Part shown: positions 1 through 10,100 of the stretch, in pieces
Numbering within the stretch: the first letter of the stretch is position 1
How the letters are laid out: each line of letters begins with the position of its first letter
Source: a virus
DNA: 50,467 nucleotides
Direction: 5' to 3' (one strand)
Virus record (IMG/VR): IMGVR_UViG_3300042888_002152
Location: 1 to 50,467 of that record
Notes under the pieces: generated by a model
Database searches by the model: none
Seen by the model: only the letters and a program-made list of their open reading frames with translations
What the model was told of the DNA's origin: nothing
Program-made: the position numbers and the translations under genes

Positions 1-2
1 AC

Positions 3-176
3 AAATTTGTTTGGAAAAGACCCAATCAAATAGGCGGTAGTCACAGTGAGAACGAACTTAAATCGTTGAATTTTAAATATTCAACAAAATACAACATGTG
101 GGGCGGCACACAACAGATGTGGGATCGTCTGTCTGGTGCACTAAAAGAATCCACCGATTACCTTGAAGAAAAATAA
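3..176 (+). CDS. 3' end of an unidentified protein (partial)
   Basis: An open frame enters from the left edge and ends at the TAA at 174-176, giving the last 57 residues of a protein. The visible tail is hydrophilic, with aromatic residues in a Y-N-M-W-G-G patch and an acidic end (Y-L-E-E-K). I do not recognise a family. The -35 box of the next promoter lies inside its last codons, so this gene and the following glycosyltransferase are separately expressed at least in part. Its start is outside the window. Confidence 0.6.
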   Translation, partial: KFVWKRPNQIGGSHSENELKSLNFKYSTKYNMWGGTQQMWDRLSGALKESTDYLEEK

Positions 177-191
177 TGCCTGTGTTATACT
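163..191 (+). promoter_or_regulatory. sigma70-type promoter
   Basis: TTGAAG (163-168), 17-base spacer, TATACT (186-191). It lies just upstream of the glycosyltransferase start at 227. A TAAATA box (196-201), similar to a T4-type late promoter element, follows directly, so early and late transcription may both start here. The assignment rests on the consensus match only. Confidence 0.6.
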
Positions 192-226
192 AGAGTAAAT
201 ATTTCACAATTTACTAAAGGAACCTC

Positions 227-1123
227 ATGGCAGACGAACAAGCAAAACCTACCACAGAAACCCCAGTGGCGCCGGGTCAGCAACAAATCCAAGTCAACAT
301 TGACTATTTAAAAACCACAAGGGTGCACATTTGCATGCCCTGTTATGGTGGTATGCTCACAGAATCTACGTTTATGAGTTATATCAAATGGAGCAATGCC
401 GCTCGTCAGTTGGGCATTGACTGGACCATGGAAACCATGACCAATGAAAGCTTGATCAGTCGTGCTAGAAACACCCTGACTGCTAAATTCTTGCACAACA
501 AGGATTCCACACACCTGATGTTTATTGACGCAGACATTGGGTGGGAACCCTGGCACTTGATGGTATTGCTAGATCGTCAAGTTGATGTGATTGGCGGACT
601 GTATCCTATGAAAAGCCTGCCAGTCAAATGGTGTGTGAATGGATTCGACGGTGCAGAAGAAGGCCCCAATGGCCTACAAGAAGTTACCAAAACAGGTACA
701 GGATTTTTATTGATCAAACGCGATGTGTTTGAGAAAATGGATGCTCATCCTGCGGTGAAACCGTTTATGAATGATATTGGATTGCCAGTGGAACTTAATC
801 CGCACATGAAAACCTACTTTGATACCGCAGTACGTGAAAATCGTTACTACTCAGAAGACTGGACATTCTGCGAAAACTGGCGTGATCTAGGTGGTAAAGT
901 ATGGGTAGACAAACGTGTGCTGCTGAAACACACAGGAACTTATGTGTTTGATTTTGCCACACAAGATAACTTGTACAAAGAACTGCACAATTTGGCCTTG
1001 GCCAACGGCGCAGCCCTGGGCGGTGCTGCGGGTGTTGCTGCACCAGTGGATGTTCCCAAGCCTGTGGAAGCCAAAGTTTTAGCATCAAGCACTTCTAAAA
1101 AGAACAAAACCAAAGCCAAGTAA
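227..1123 (+). CDS. GT-A fold glycosyltransferase
   Basis: A 298-residue protein likely to transfer a sugar from a nucleotide-sugar donor. After a Pro/Gln-rich N-terminus, residues about 30-260 form a GT-A-like domain. It has the opening strand V-H-I-C-M-P-C-Y-G, the S-R-A-R-N segment and a D-A-D-I-G-W metal-binding DxD motif at residues 101-106. The late E-D-W-x-F-C motif fits the catalytic and acceptor side of such enzymes. The C-terminus is Ala/Pro-rich then Lys-rich, perhaps a flexible tail. The start is supported by the AAAGGA ribosome site 7 bases upstream and by a sigma70 promoter at 163-191. The acceptor is unknown; phage DNA, a virion protein or host surface are all possible. Confidence 0.75.
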   Translation: MADEQAKPTTETPVAPGQQQIQVNIDYLKTTRVHICMPCYGGMLTESTFMSYIKWSNAARQLGIDWTMETMTNESLISRARNTLTAKFLHNKDSTHLMFIDADIGWEPWHLMVLLDRQVDVIGGLYPMKSLPVKWCVNGFDGAEEGPNGLQEVTKTGTGFLLIKRDVFEKMDAHPAVKPFMNDIGLPVELNPHMKTYFDTAVRENRYYSEDWTFCENWRDLGGKVWVDKRVLLKHTGTYVFDFATQDNLYKELHNLALANGAALGGAAGVAAPVDVPKPVEAKVLASSTSKKNKTKAK

Positions 1124-1131
1124 CTATTCGG

Positions 1132-1137
1132 TAAATA
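1132..1137 (+). promoter_or_regulatory. TAAATA late-promoter-like box
   Basis: GTAAATAC in the 22-base gap before the start at 1146. It matches the core of T4-type late promoters (TATAAATA). The very short distance to the ATG would leave almost no leader, so it could instead serve an internal start. Low confidence on sequence alone. Confidence 0.3.
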
Positions 1138-1145
1138 CAGTTCGT

Positions 1146-4100
1146 ATGAACATCACCGAATTAGATTCCTATAACCTTGCCGACGCAGTAAAATTCAATG
1201 ACAAATTGAACCCTGTGATCTGGCAAGGCCAGCACATGCGCCCCGAAGTTCGCGATCAACTGCTGACCATTGCAGAAGATTTTCGCGAACATCTTGGGCT
1301 TGCCAACATAGACGTCAAAGACATCACAGTGCTGGGTAGCAATGCCGGCTACACATACACTCCACATTCTGACATTGATCTACATTTGGTAGTTCGAATG
1401 CCACATGCCGATAACGAAGTGTACCGTGAATTGTTTGATGCTAAAAAGTACCAATATAATGACACCCACAACATCACCATTGGCGGATATGAAGTTGAGC
1501 TTTATGTAGAAGACGCAGACAAGCCTGCAGTCAGTCAAGGTGTGTTCAGTGTGTTGAACAACGATTGGGTGCATATACCACGACAAAGACCTGCCACAGT
1601 GAATGACAATGCAGTTCGCAGCAAATACAATGATCTCAAGCACAGAATTGATTCAGCAGTTGCTGGCAAAAATTTGACCAAAATCTCACAGTTGATTGAC
1701 AAAATCAAACGCATGCGCTTGGCCGGATTGGCCCAAAACGGCGAACTGGGCGGAGAAAATCTTGCGTACAAAATGCTACGTACACAAGGTGATATTTCTC
1801 GATTGCATGATGCACGTAATGCTGCACATGATGAAGAGTTAAGTCTAGTAGAATCCACCATAATGTCCAAGCCCAGGATGACCTATGGATTTAATAGCAA
1901 AAAGAAGCTGGCCGAAGTAGAAATAACTCCGGATGGTGTTAGCCCTAGTACCAAAATGTTCTTGAGTGAAACCGATGATGAAAGTATTTTACGAGATTTT
2001 GTGGCATTCTGTGCAAAAGAACTTGAATTAGAAACAGAACCACAAATACGATTGCGTAGAGATCCAGCTTGGTCAGCACGAAACCGAACATTTGGTCGTT
2101 ATGATCACGACACAAACCAATTGGAAATCAGCATAGGCAATCGGCACATCATGGATGTGTTGCGTACCTGCGCACACGAACTCACTCATCAACGTCAAGG
2201 TGAAACACAAACAATAGCGCCCGACTCTGGACACACAGGATCACCTGAAGAAAATGAAGCCAATGCAGCAGCCGGCATTATCATGCGTCGATACGGTGCC
2301 ATGCATCCGGAACTGTTTGAAAAGTCCACAGTGGCAGAAGCCAGTGGGTATATTCCTACCACTGCTGAAATGCATGATCCCAGATTTGAGATGGCCATTA
2401 CTCAGGATGTACGTCCTGGCGCCATTGGTCGTGCAGCCAATGCTTTTTTACTAAACACCGACGCACAAGGTCATCCACAAGAACTACGCCCAGACGGCCT
2501 GGTCAAGCGATTGGCTGAACAGTTGGCCGCTTTCAAACGACCATTGAGTGAAGCTGAACAACTAGACGAAATCAACATGGGTGGCAAAAGCCTAAGAAAG
2601 TTGTCAAAGTCTGTTGATGCACGAGCCGGCATTGAATTTGAAATGATTGTGCCCAATGTTGAAGGCGGCGAGTATGATTTTCAGCCAGAGCCTGATTATG
2701 ACAATTACAACGAAACTGCCCGGGATATTGATGGAATCATTGAATTTTTTGATGACCGCGATTTTAACGGCGCCAGAGCCATAAGAGAGTTGCGAACTGA
2801 GCTTGAGTCAAATTACCTTGATTGGCGTGAAACTAAAATTTACGAAGACTGGACCGATAACGGATTTGATTTCTTTGCTGAATGGGTGGCCAACAACATT
2901 GATCCAGAAGAAATTATTGCTTACCTTGACAAAGATTCAGACTATAACATAACCAAAGACGACATACTGAACTATTCCAATTATCTGTGGGAAGAAGCCG
3001 GCGAATCCAGAGACGAAGCTCTTGAAGAATTTAGAGATGAAAAAAAGGATGATGGCGAGTATGACGAAGAACAATGGTTGAGATCTGAAGGCATACGAGA
3101 CATGCAGGATGTAGAAAGTGCTTATAGTACTAGGATTACTTGGCCCCACTGGACCGAAGACGATGGCATGGGCGATGGCACTTACAGTATAGAAGCAGTG
3201 GCTGAAAGTTTTGAAAAGGCCATTGGTCGACCAGTGATGTGGGGCGACGATTATCACAACATAGATCGCGACGATGCATATAGTCAAGGTGCGTATATTG
3301 TTGAGCCTGACGGCAGCTTAGAAGCCAATAGTGGCAATGATCGCGGATTAGAATTTATTAGCCCACCCTTGCCTCTGGATGAACTGGCCAAGGACATGCA
3401 AAAAGTCAAAAAGTGGGCCGACTCCAATGGTTGCTATACCAGCAAAGCAAACAAAACTGGCCTGCATATCAATGTGAGTGTACCGGGACTTGATGCAGAA
3501 ATGAAAAATCTTGATCTTGTCAAACTGGCATTGTTGTTGGGTGACAACTATGTGGCTAAAGAATTTGGAAGATTGGGTAATACCTACGCCAAGTCAGTGT
3601 ACAATATTGTCATGAACAATATAAAAAATCGTCCCGAAACTGCAGAAGTTTTGTTGGATCGCATGCGTGAAAATCTAAGCAAAGCTGCCACTCGTGTGAT
3701 ACACAACGCCCAGACAGACAAGTACAGTTCAATCAATGTCAAAAATGGCTATATTGAATTTAGATCTCCAGGTGGTGATTGGTTGGATGCAAACTTTGAT
3801 AAGATTCAAACGACACTAGAACGATTTGTTGTGGCCACTGATGCAGCAGTGGATCCTGCAAAGTATCGACAAGAGTATCTAAAGAAACTGTATCGTGCAT
3901 TGAGTGGCACAGAGATTGAACACGGTAGAAATCCTGCTACCGGAAAGAAAACTTTTAAGATTGCTACCGAAGCAGACTTTGCTAACCTGTTGTCAGAATA
4001 CATGGCTGGAAAAATCAACCGAGAGGAATTGACAAGAATTGCCGCGGAGCAACGTCAACTCGGCCAAGACAAGCCCAAAGACAAACAACAGTATCGCATG

Positions 4101-5573
4101 GTCAATCCTGACACCTATCAAGAATATGCAAGGTTCACTGCTACCAGTGCCGAAAAGGCTGATGCACAGGCCAAACTCTATGCCGCTGAAAACGACATTG
4201 CTTTTTACAACTATATTGTTTTAGATTCCGGCATGCAAGTAGTGGGCGGAGATATACGCCACACTGCAACTCCTGGGCGACAAAGTGATCCCAATGGTCG
4301 TTATGAAATTATAAATCGTGCCACCGGAGCGGAAGCTCGGCCAAGATTCATGTTCAGTGCGGTACCACAACAAATACCCTATGTGTTGCAGGCCTGGGCC
4401 AACAGAAACGGCACTGCACCCACAGACTGGACAGTGATCGACACAGAAAGTGGCATTGAAGTAAATTCAACAACACCAACAACTGTTGGCGCTTCAAGAG
4501 TTGAACCACTATGGACAGTGAGCTTGCTAGACAACATGGCACGCTATGTAGAAGTTCGTGCACCAAATGAACTGTCAGCATTGGCGGCTGCGCATGAAAC
4601 TGATCCAACAAACTTCCCAATGACAGTGACCACAGATGATGTTATCATTACTCCAAGGGCACAACAATTACCAACTCCACGTCCGATACCGGGTGTAGAA
4701 GACGTTCCACTTGATCTTGAATTTGCACAAAGGACTGTTCCAGGATCTACTATAGACCTAGCACAACAACGAGCAACACCCGGTACATTCACTGGTGCGT
4801 GGAAAGTAGTAGACAGCAACACTGGAGAAGAACTCCACAGATTCAGCGGTATAGGCAACAGCCAAGAAGATGCTAACAGAGTTGCTGGACAATGGGTACG
4901 AAGCAACAGTATTGCAGTTCCCACTGAAGTGTATCCAATAATGAGTGAGTCAGTGACTGAATCATTTATCAATGCTTTGATCAAGCTTGATCAAGAACCT
5001 TGGGCTCTGACTGAATCTACAAATAATTTTGAAATCAAAAAAAGCAGTTTGTTTGATAAAACAGTACAGAACAAATCAGAGCAACTTCCTGATTTAGCAA
5101 ATAAAATACAAGAATTTTTAAAGTTTAAAATGGTCACGCCAGGTCAACCCTGGGGCAACGACTCTCCGTTTATTGCTGCAGGACCACTGGGGTCTGCAAT
5201 ACCAAAATTACGACACGCACATTTAACCAGAGACCTTAGTTTATATTATACCATTGAAGGTCGCAATCCCACAGTCATCAAACTGTATGGCGTATTCAAT
5301 CATCACGAAAGTGGCACAGGAACTCCTAAGAATATTAACAAACAAAAAAACTTAGCAAGACAATTGGTCAATCAGGAAGTTGCTGAAACTAAAAATCCCA
5401 ACACAACCTATAAACTATGGTCTGCTCCTGTAAAAATAAAACAGCCGACCTACACAGGCTACATTGATGTTGCTGTGACTGCACAAAATGCACATTTGGC
5501 CAGACAATTAATGAAAGCACAGTACGGTGTGGCAGACTGGGAAATTGGTAGTGTAAAAGAAGTAAAAGTATGA
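1146..5573 (+). CDS. Giant multidomain protein: nucleotidyltransferase, zinc peptidase-like, amidoligase, repeats, RelE-like end
   Basis: This 1475-residue protein reads as a chain of enzyme domains. Residues about 20-200 form a minimal nucleotidyltransferase, with G-S at 64-65 and D-I-D at 76-78. Residues about 270-400 carry an H-E-L-T-H zinc-peptidase motif at 344-348. Residues about 490-930 match the amidoligase_2 (glutamine-synthetase-like COOH-NH2 ligase) family, with G-I-E-F-E near 496-499, E-P-D-G-S at 720-724, S-P-P-L, and G-L-H-I-N-V-S around H774. About 980-1290 holds several 60-75 residue beta-rich repeats of the kind Y-x-I-x-(N/D)-x-x-T-G. The last ~150 residues resemble a RelE/ParE-type toxin fold (D-L-S-L-Y-Y, H-H-E-S-G-T-G). 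It leads an operon of probable capsid-internal proteins and overlaps the next gene by ATGA. The natural substrate is unknown; domain calls are by motif. Confidence 0.75.
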   Translation: MNITELDSYNLADAVKFNDKLNPVIWQGQHMRPEVRDQLLTIAEDFREHLGLANIDVKDITVLGSNAGYTYTPHSDIDLHLVVRMPHADNEVYRELFDAKKYQYNDTHNITIGGYEVELYVEDADKPAVSQGVFSVLNNDWVHIPRQRPATVNDNAVRSKYNDLKHRIDSAVAGKNLTKISQLIDKIKRMRLAGLAQNGELGGENLAYKMLRTQGDISRLHDARNAAHDEELSLVESTIMSKPRMTYGFNSKKKLAEVEITPDGVSPSTKMFLSETDDESILRDFVAFCAKELELETEPQIRLRRDPAWSARNRTFGRYDHDTNQLEISIGNRHIMDVLRTCAHELTHQRQGETQTIAPDSGHTGSPEENEANAAAGIIMRRYGAMHPELFEKSTVAEASGYIPTTAEMHDPRFEMAITQDVRPGAIGRAANAFLLNTDAQGHPQELRPDGLVKRLAEQLAAFKRPLSEAEQLDEINMGGKSLRKLSKSVDARAGIEFEMIVPNVEGGEYDFQPEPDYDNYNETARDIDGIIEFFDDRDFNGARAIRELRTELESNYLDWRETKIYEDWTDNGFDFFAEWVANNIDPEEIIAYLDKDSDYNITKDDILNYSNYLWEEAGESRDEALEEFRDEKKDDGEYDEEQWLRSEGIRDMQDVESAYSTRITWPHWTEDDGMGDGTYSIEAVAESFEKAIGRPVMWGDDYHNIDRDDAYSQGAYIVEPDGSLEANSGNDRGLEFISPPLPLDELAKDMQKVKKWADSNGCYTSKANKTGLHINVSVPGLDAEMKNLDLVKLALLLGDNYVAKEFGRLGNTYAKSVYNIVMNNIKNRPETAEVLLDRMRENLSKAATRVIHNAQTDKYSSINVKNGYIEFRSPGGDWLDANFDKIQTTLERFVVATDAAVDPAKYRQEYLKKLYRALSGTEIEHGRNPATGKKTFKIATEADFANLLSEYMAGKINREELTRIAAEQRQLGQDKPKDKQQYRMVNPDTYQEYARFTATSAEKADAQAKLYAAENDIAFYNYIVLDSGMQVVGGDIRHTATPGRQSDPNGRYEIINRATGAEARPRFMFSAVPQQIPYVLQAWANRNGTAPTDWTVIDTESGIEVNSTTPTTVGASRVEPLWTVSLLDNMARYVEVRAPNELSALAAAHETDPTNFPMTVTTDDVIITPRAQQLPTPRPIPGVEDVPLDLEFAQRTVPGSTIDLAQQRATPGTFTGAWKVVDSNTGEELHRFSGIGNSQEDANRVAGQWVRSNSIAVPTEVYPIMSESVTESFINALIKLDQEPWALTESTNNFEIKKSSLFDKTVQNKSEQLPDLANKIQEFLKFKMVTPGQPWGNDSPFIAAGPLGSAIPKLRHAHLTRDLSLYYTIEGRNPTVIKLYGVFNHHESGTGTPKNINKQKNLARQLVNQEVAETKNPNTTYKLWSAPVKIKQPTYTGYIDVAVTAQNAHLARQLMKAQYGVADWEIGSVKEVKV

Positions 5574-5854
5574 CACAGCAATTTGTGAAAGTTGTGGCTG
5601 ATGTTCACTGTGATTATGAGACTGGTCAACTGCCTATCTATAGACTGTATGTGAACAATGAATTGTTCACAGAACGCACATGGATCTGGGAAAATGTTTA
5701 TCTTGAAGAAATGATACCTATATTGGCAGAACCTGGTGATTACAAGATCCGTTATGAGCTGGTACCGGGCACTTCTGCAGGGTTAAATATACAGAACTTG
5801 CGAGTAGCAGAAGGCACTGCTACCATACAAGATTCCACAGTGAGGATAAGATAA
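5570..5854 (+). CDS. Small beta-rich phage protein of unknown function
   Basis: 94 residues, with alternating hydrophobic and polar residues typical of a small beta-sandwich (I-Y-R-L-Y-V-N, Y-K-I-R-Y-E-L). No catalytic motif is visible. It is translationally coupled at both ends: ATGA overlap with the giant upstream gene and TAATG overlap with the next gene. The position suggests a minor structural or accessory role in the same set of proteins, but I do not recognise the family. Confidence 0.65.
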   Translation: MTQQFVKVVADVHCDYETGQLPIYRLYVNNELFTERTWIWENVYLEEMIPILAEPGDYKIRYELVPGTSAGLNIQNLRVAEGTATIQDSTVRIR

Positions 5855-6051
5855 TGCGAGCACAAGAATTTATACGTGAAAATGCATCAGCAGGTGCCAC
5901 AGGTTCAGGCAGTATCGCCACCGTTGCCACACCCATGGGCGGTGTGATTTCTCGAAATGCCGGCAGTTTCTTTGCCGGGCATAAATACTCTAATGACGAG
6001 ACTCCAAACACGCCAGAGTCTTACAAAACATACAAGAAACGGAAAAAGTAA
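5854..6051 (+). CDS. Small probable capsid-internal protein with T4-like targeting peptide
   Basis: 65 residues. The N-terminus M-R-A-Q-E-F-I-R-E-N-A closely resembles the capsid-targeting sequence of T4 internal proteins (M-K-T-Y-Q-E-F-I-A-E-A), which is cleaved after the (I/L)-x-E triplet by the prohead protease. Here F-I-R-E|N gives the same cleavage pattern. The remainder is Gly/Ser/Ala-rich with a very basic end (K-K-R-K-K), suited to DNA contact. It overlaps its neighbours by single bases (TAATG). Packaging in the head is inferred from the peptide alone. Confidence 0.65.
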   Translation: MRAQEFIRENASAGATGSGSIATVATPMGGVISRNAGSFFAGHKYSNDETPNTPESYKTYKKRKK

Positions 6052-6491
6052 TGTTAGCTGATTTGTTAAAAACACTGTTGGGAACACAGTTTGCACACTA
6101 TGTGAAAGCACATGCTTTTCATTGGAATGTAGAAACTCCTGACTTTTATCAGTATCACAAGTTTTTTCAGAAAATATATGAAGATGCCTATTCTGCAGTG
6201 GATCCCATAGCAGAATATATCCGTAGCCTGGGCGAATATGCACCAGGCAGTATGGAACGTCTTTTAGAACTCAGTGTAATACCCGGACAAAGCAAAATAC
6301 CTCGCGCCCGACTCATGGTAGAAGAATTGCTGGCCGACAGTGAAATCTTGGTTGATTTGTTGAACCAATGTTTTACTGCCGCCACCCAAGAAAACAAACA
6401 AGACATTGCCAATTTCATTGCCGAAAGATTGAGTCAAACCAACAAGTTTGCCTGGCAACTACGTGCAACACTAAAAGAGGTAAGGGCGTGA
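6051..6491 (+). CDS. dps: Dps-like ferritin
   Basis: 146 residues matching the Dps family of DNA-protecting mini-ferritins, which oxidise iron with peroxide and store it in a 12-mer shell. The inter-subunit ferroxidase ligands are all present with the spacing of E. coli Dps: H24, H36 (12 apart), D51 (15 further) and E55 (4 further). It lacks the long Lys-rich N-terminal tail used by E. coli Dps to bind DNA, and has no targeting peptide. It is coupled by TAATG to the small internal-protein gene upstream. A role in guarding packaged or injected DNA from oxidative damage is inferred. Confidence 0.85.
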   Translation: MLADLLKTLLGTQFAHYVKAHAFHWNVETPDFYQYHKFFQKIYEDAYSAVDPIAEYIRSLGEYAPGSMERLLELSVIPGQSKIPRARLMVEELLADSEILVDLLNQCFTAATQENKQDIANFIAERLSQTNKFAWQLRATLKEVRA

Positions 6492-6492
6492 T

Positions 6493-7107
6493 ATGGATTC
6501 TGAATTCCGCAGCATAGTTGAACGTTTGGCCGTTCTTGAAGGACGAATAACTCCGGTCACAGTCCGGCATGGGCTTAATGCTCAGCAGAAATCTGCACAT
6601 CAATTGCCTGCGCTGTTCAAGCCCAAAACTGTGTCAGTACTGAACGCAAAAACTGATCCTAAAAATCCCATGGCAGGATACATGGTAGGCGATAGTGTAC
6701 AAGACGATCGAGACGTTGTGGAAGATGTGGTTGACAAGGTAAAACGAAGCCTCACTGACTATTTGAAAAATCTTGAAGATGAAATACGAGTTGACAGCGA
6801 CCTAAAAGATAAAACACACAACGACACAGATCTCAAGCAAAAATCTGCTGAGATTCGCGACCTAGTGCCAAAAATCCAAAAGCAAAACACAGATGAAGGC
6901 TATCCTGTCATAGCCATTGCCATGGAAGACGGCAGCAATTGCGAATTGCATGGAGATGAAAACACAGGTTATGAAATTCGTCGCGGTGGTCGTGCATTGA
7001 AAACTCGTTTTGAAAATGTAGATCATGCACGTATGGCAGTGGAAATGTTTAATGCACGTATGCGAGCACGTCATCCCGAACAACAAGATTACATTGAGGA
7101 AAAATAA
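6493..7107 (+). CDS. Unidentified operon protein with charged coiled region
   Basis: 204 residues. The N-terminal E-R-L-A-V-L-E-G-R-I-T is helical. Residues about 70-125 are a highly charged stretch (D-D-R-D-V-V-E-D-V-V-D-K-V-K) likely to form a coiled coil. The C-terminal ~60 residues have a beta-hairpin look (I-A-I-A-M-E-D-G, Y-E-I-R-R-G-G-R-A-L). It starts just after the Dps gene and overlaps the next gene by TAATG. I do not recognise the function; the setting suggests a virion-associated protein. Confidence 0.65.
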   Translation: MDSEFRSIVERLAVLEGRITPVTVRHGLNAQQKSAHQLPALFKPKTVSVLNAKTDPKNPMAGYMVGDSVQDDRDVVEDVVDKVKRSLTDYLKNLEDEIRVDSDLKDKTHNDTDLKQKSAEIRDLVPKIQKQNTDEGYPVIAIAMEDGSNCELHGDENTGYEIRRGGRALKTRFENVDHARMAVEMFNARMRARHPEQQDYIEEK

Positions 7108-10100
7108 TGTTAGTACAAGACCTATTTGAAAATCGCACGAATGATGCATACAAGGTATTTCAGCAACTGGCTGTTGCAGTGAATCGTAGTCAAGACATTG
7201 ATTTAAAAATAGGTCGCGAAATGATGCCTATTGCTTATTGGCAAGCCAGACATTTGTTGGGTCAATACAAAAGCATTGTTAAAAATCAAGGTCCAGATGC
7301 TGGCATGACATTTTTGTCTGATTACAACACAATCTCTGCAGCATTGGATGCCATGGATGCTAAACTGGCCAGTTATAAAAATATTGGATCTGTGCCAGGT
7401 CAACGTGGTGTGGCCGAAAATGAAGAACAAAACCCAGTGGCCGGTGCTATCACTAGAAGGATACTGACACAACGCACAGACTTATTGAGCAAGTATGGCC
7501 CTGTGTTGGTAACACAGGCCATTGATGATGTTGCAGACTTTGTGGGTGATACAGAAGAAATTGGCTCCAGTGACGTCAGCGGTTGGGTTCAGCAAGTTGA
7601 ACGAGCATTGGCCCGAATGGGTCAAGATCTAGGCGAAGCAGGCAGAAACTATCATGCAAATCGCACAGGCTTTGCTCGTGGTGCAAGAGATCCTGAAGGT
7701 CAGGACCCTGCACCTGATACACGTACCTGGTATATTCGTCTCAATGGCAAACTCATTAGAGACAAACAGGGCAATCCATATTCATTCCGCGATAAAGCTG
7801 CCGCAAACAAAGCCGCATTAACAATGCAGGCCAAACTGTTCAATCAGGGCAAAGAATTTGTGTTGACTACCAATCCCAATGATCCACAACAGGGCATGGA
7901 TGAAGGTTGGAAAGAAACACTAGGTACAGCCGCATTAACTGGTGCAATGGCATTGGGTTCTGCTGGTGCACAGGCTAGAGTAACCCCTGACGGACAAGGT
8001 GGGTTTACTGGTGGATTGAAACCAAGTGCAACAGTAACTGCACCCGCAGATAATAAACCGGCGGCAGAAACACCAAAAGGTTTTAGCAAAGAATATCTAC
8101 AAAAGGCAGCAGATCCTAATCGCACTGGTAGATATATGATTAGTGTTGAAAGAGCACAAGAACTATTAAAAGGCATGCAAGAAGGCATGGCGGAAGGCGA
8201 AAAAGATACCAGCCGGATGAATAAACAAAGTCAAGACTTCTACAATAAAAATCCAAACTTTAAACGTGATGATAGAGAAACCAAAAGTCTAGGCAACAAT
8301 AGATTGGCCACCCGAGTCGACCCCACAGGAGGCCTGCCAAAAGTTGCAAAGAAAGCAATGACTCCATTTCGATCTATGGCTCAGGAAGATGCCAGGCCAG
8401 GCCCGTTAGAGCAGACTACCAAACACACTCAAAAAAAAACCGTTGACCAACTGAATCATCTACAGGCCTTGAATGGGCTTGATGAAACAGTGAGCCTTAT
8501 GCGGGCTGCTAATCGACGTGTGACAGAAAACTTGAATCTAATAAACGGTATTCAAGATGTAACGCAAGATCTAGACAGTCAATTTGATATCATTGAAGAC
8601 TGGATTGGTGCACTGGCCAAACAACTCAGTGTTGATCCTGAACAAATTTGGGAAGATTTTGAATCAGTAGATGATGAGACACTGCTGGAAACTGCGGCTT
8701 GGCAAAAGAAATCTGGCAAGAACAAAACTGGTGGATTAAATGCCAAAGGTGTGGCCAGCTATCGTAGAGAACATCCTGGTAGTAAACTACAGACTGCAGT
8801 CACTACCAAGCCCAGTAAACTCAAACCAGGCAGCAAGGCTGCCAAACGCCGTAAGAGTTTCTGCGCCAGAATGTCAGGTGTCAAAGGTCCAATGAAAAAG
8901 CCCAATGGCAAACCAACTCGTAAAGCCTTGGCCTTACGCAAGTGGAATTGTCACGAAAGTGTGATGGAAGCTGCAAATGCTGCACAACAGGCGGCCATTG
9001 CCATTGCCATGAAGAAAGCAGGCAAGAAACCCAAAGGCATGTCTGAAGACTGGAGCCAAAAGTACAAGAGCAGTATCAACTGTAGTCATCCCAAGGGCTT
9101 CTCGCAAAAGGCTCACTGCGCCGGCAAGAAAAAACACACGGAAAGTGTTGAAATGGAGATGACTTGCCCTGACTGTGGCATGTGTGAAACTCATGTAGAC
9201 CATACTAATTTAGATGAAGCTTGTTGGAAAGGTTATCACAAAGAAGGTAACAAAAAAATGTTTGGTAAAACATATCCCAATTGTGTGAAGAATGAAGATA
9301 TTGAAGAAGATAATTCTAGAATTGCAAGAAAACCAGGACAACCTGCTAATAGTAAAAAGCATAGCGATTTATACACAGATGAAAATCCTAAAGGAACTAT
9401 CACTGGTTTAAAATTTGCTACAGCAGAGGATGCTAGAGCCAGTGTGTCAAAGATCCGTAACAGTGGTCGTAGTCACGCACATAAGATCCAAGCCGCAGTG
9501 GCAATGGAACAACGTGCTAAGGCTGCAGGAAAATCTGAGGCAGCGTCGGTATATAGAAAATATATAAATGCTACTAAGAAAACTGACGAGGGTATAGATT
9601 TAGAAGAAGCCTGCTGGGATACACATAAGCAAGTAGGTATGAAAAACAAAGGTGGTAAACAAGTTCCTAACTGTGTTCCAAAAGAAAGTGTACAAGAACA
9701 ACAGTCACATAGTGAAAGTTGCCCGCATTGTGGTGGCGAGATGGTCAGTGAAGAATTGATGAACGAAAAGAAAGATGCTTGCTACTACAAAGTTAAGAGT
9801 CGTTACAAAGTATGGCCCAGTGCTTATGCCAGTGGTGCATTAGTTAAATGCCGCAAGAAAGGTGCAAGCAACTGGGGCAATAAAACCACAGAAAGTCTAG
9901 TGCAAGAACTGGAAGAAAATCTACATGACTGGTTCAACAAGGAAAAATGGGTGCGCATGGACACCAAAGGCAATATCAAAGGCGACTGTGCTCGAGAGCC
10001 TGGCGAAGGCAAACCCAAATGCCTGCCGGCTGCCAAGGCACATGCACTAGGCAAAAAAGGTCGTGCTAGTGCAGCTCAACGCAAGCGCAGACAAGATCCT

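Noticed and set aside
3806-4018. Minus-strand open frames such as this one
   Set aside because: They mirror long + strand coding genes with clear motifs, lack ribosome sites and show no recognisable domain; no minus-strand gene is supported in the window.
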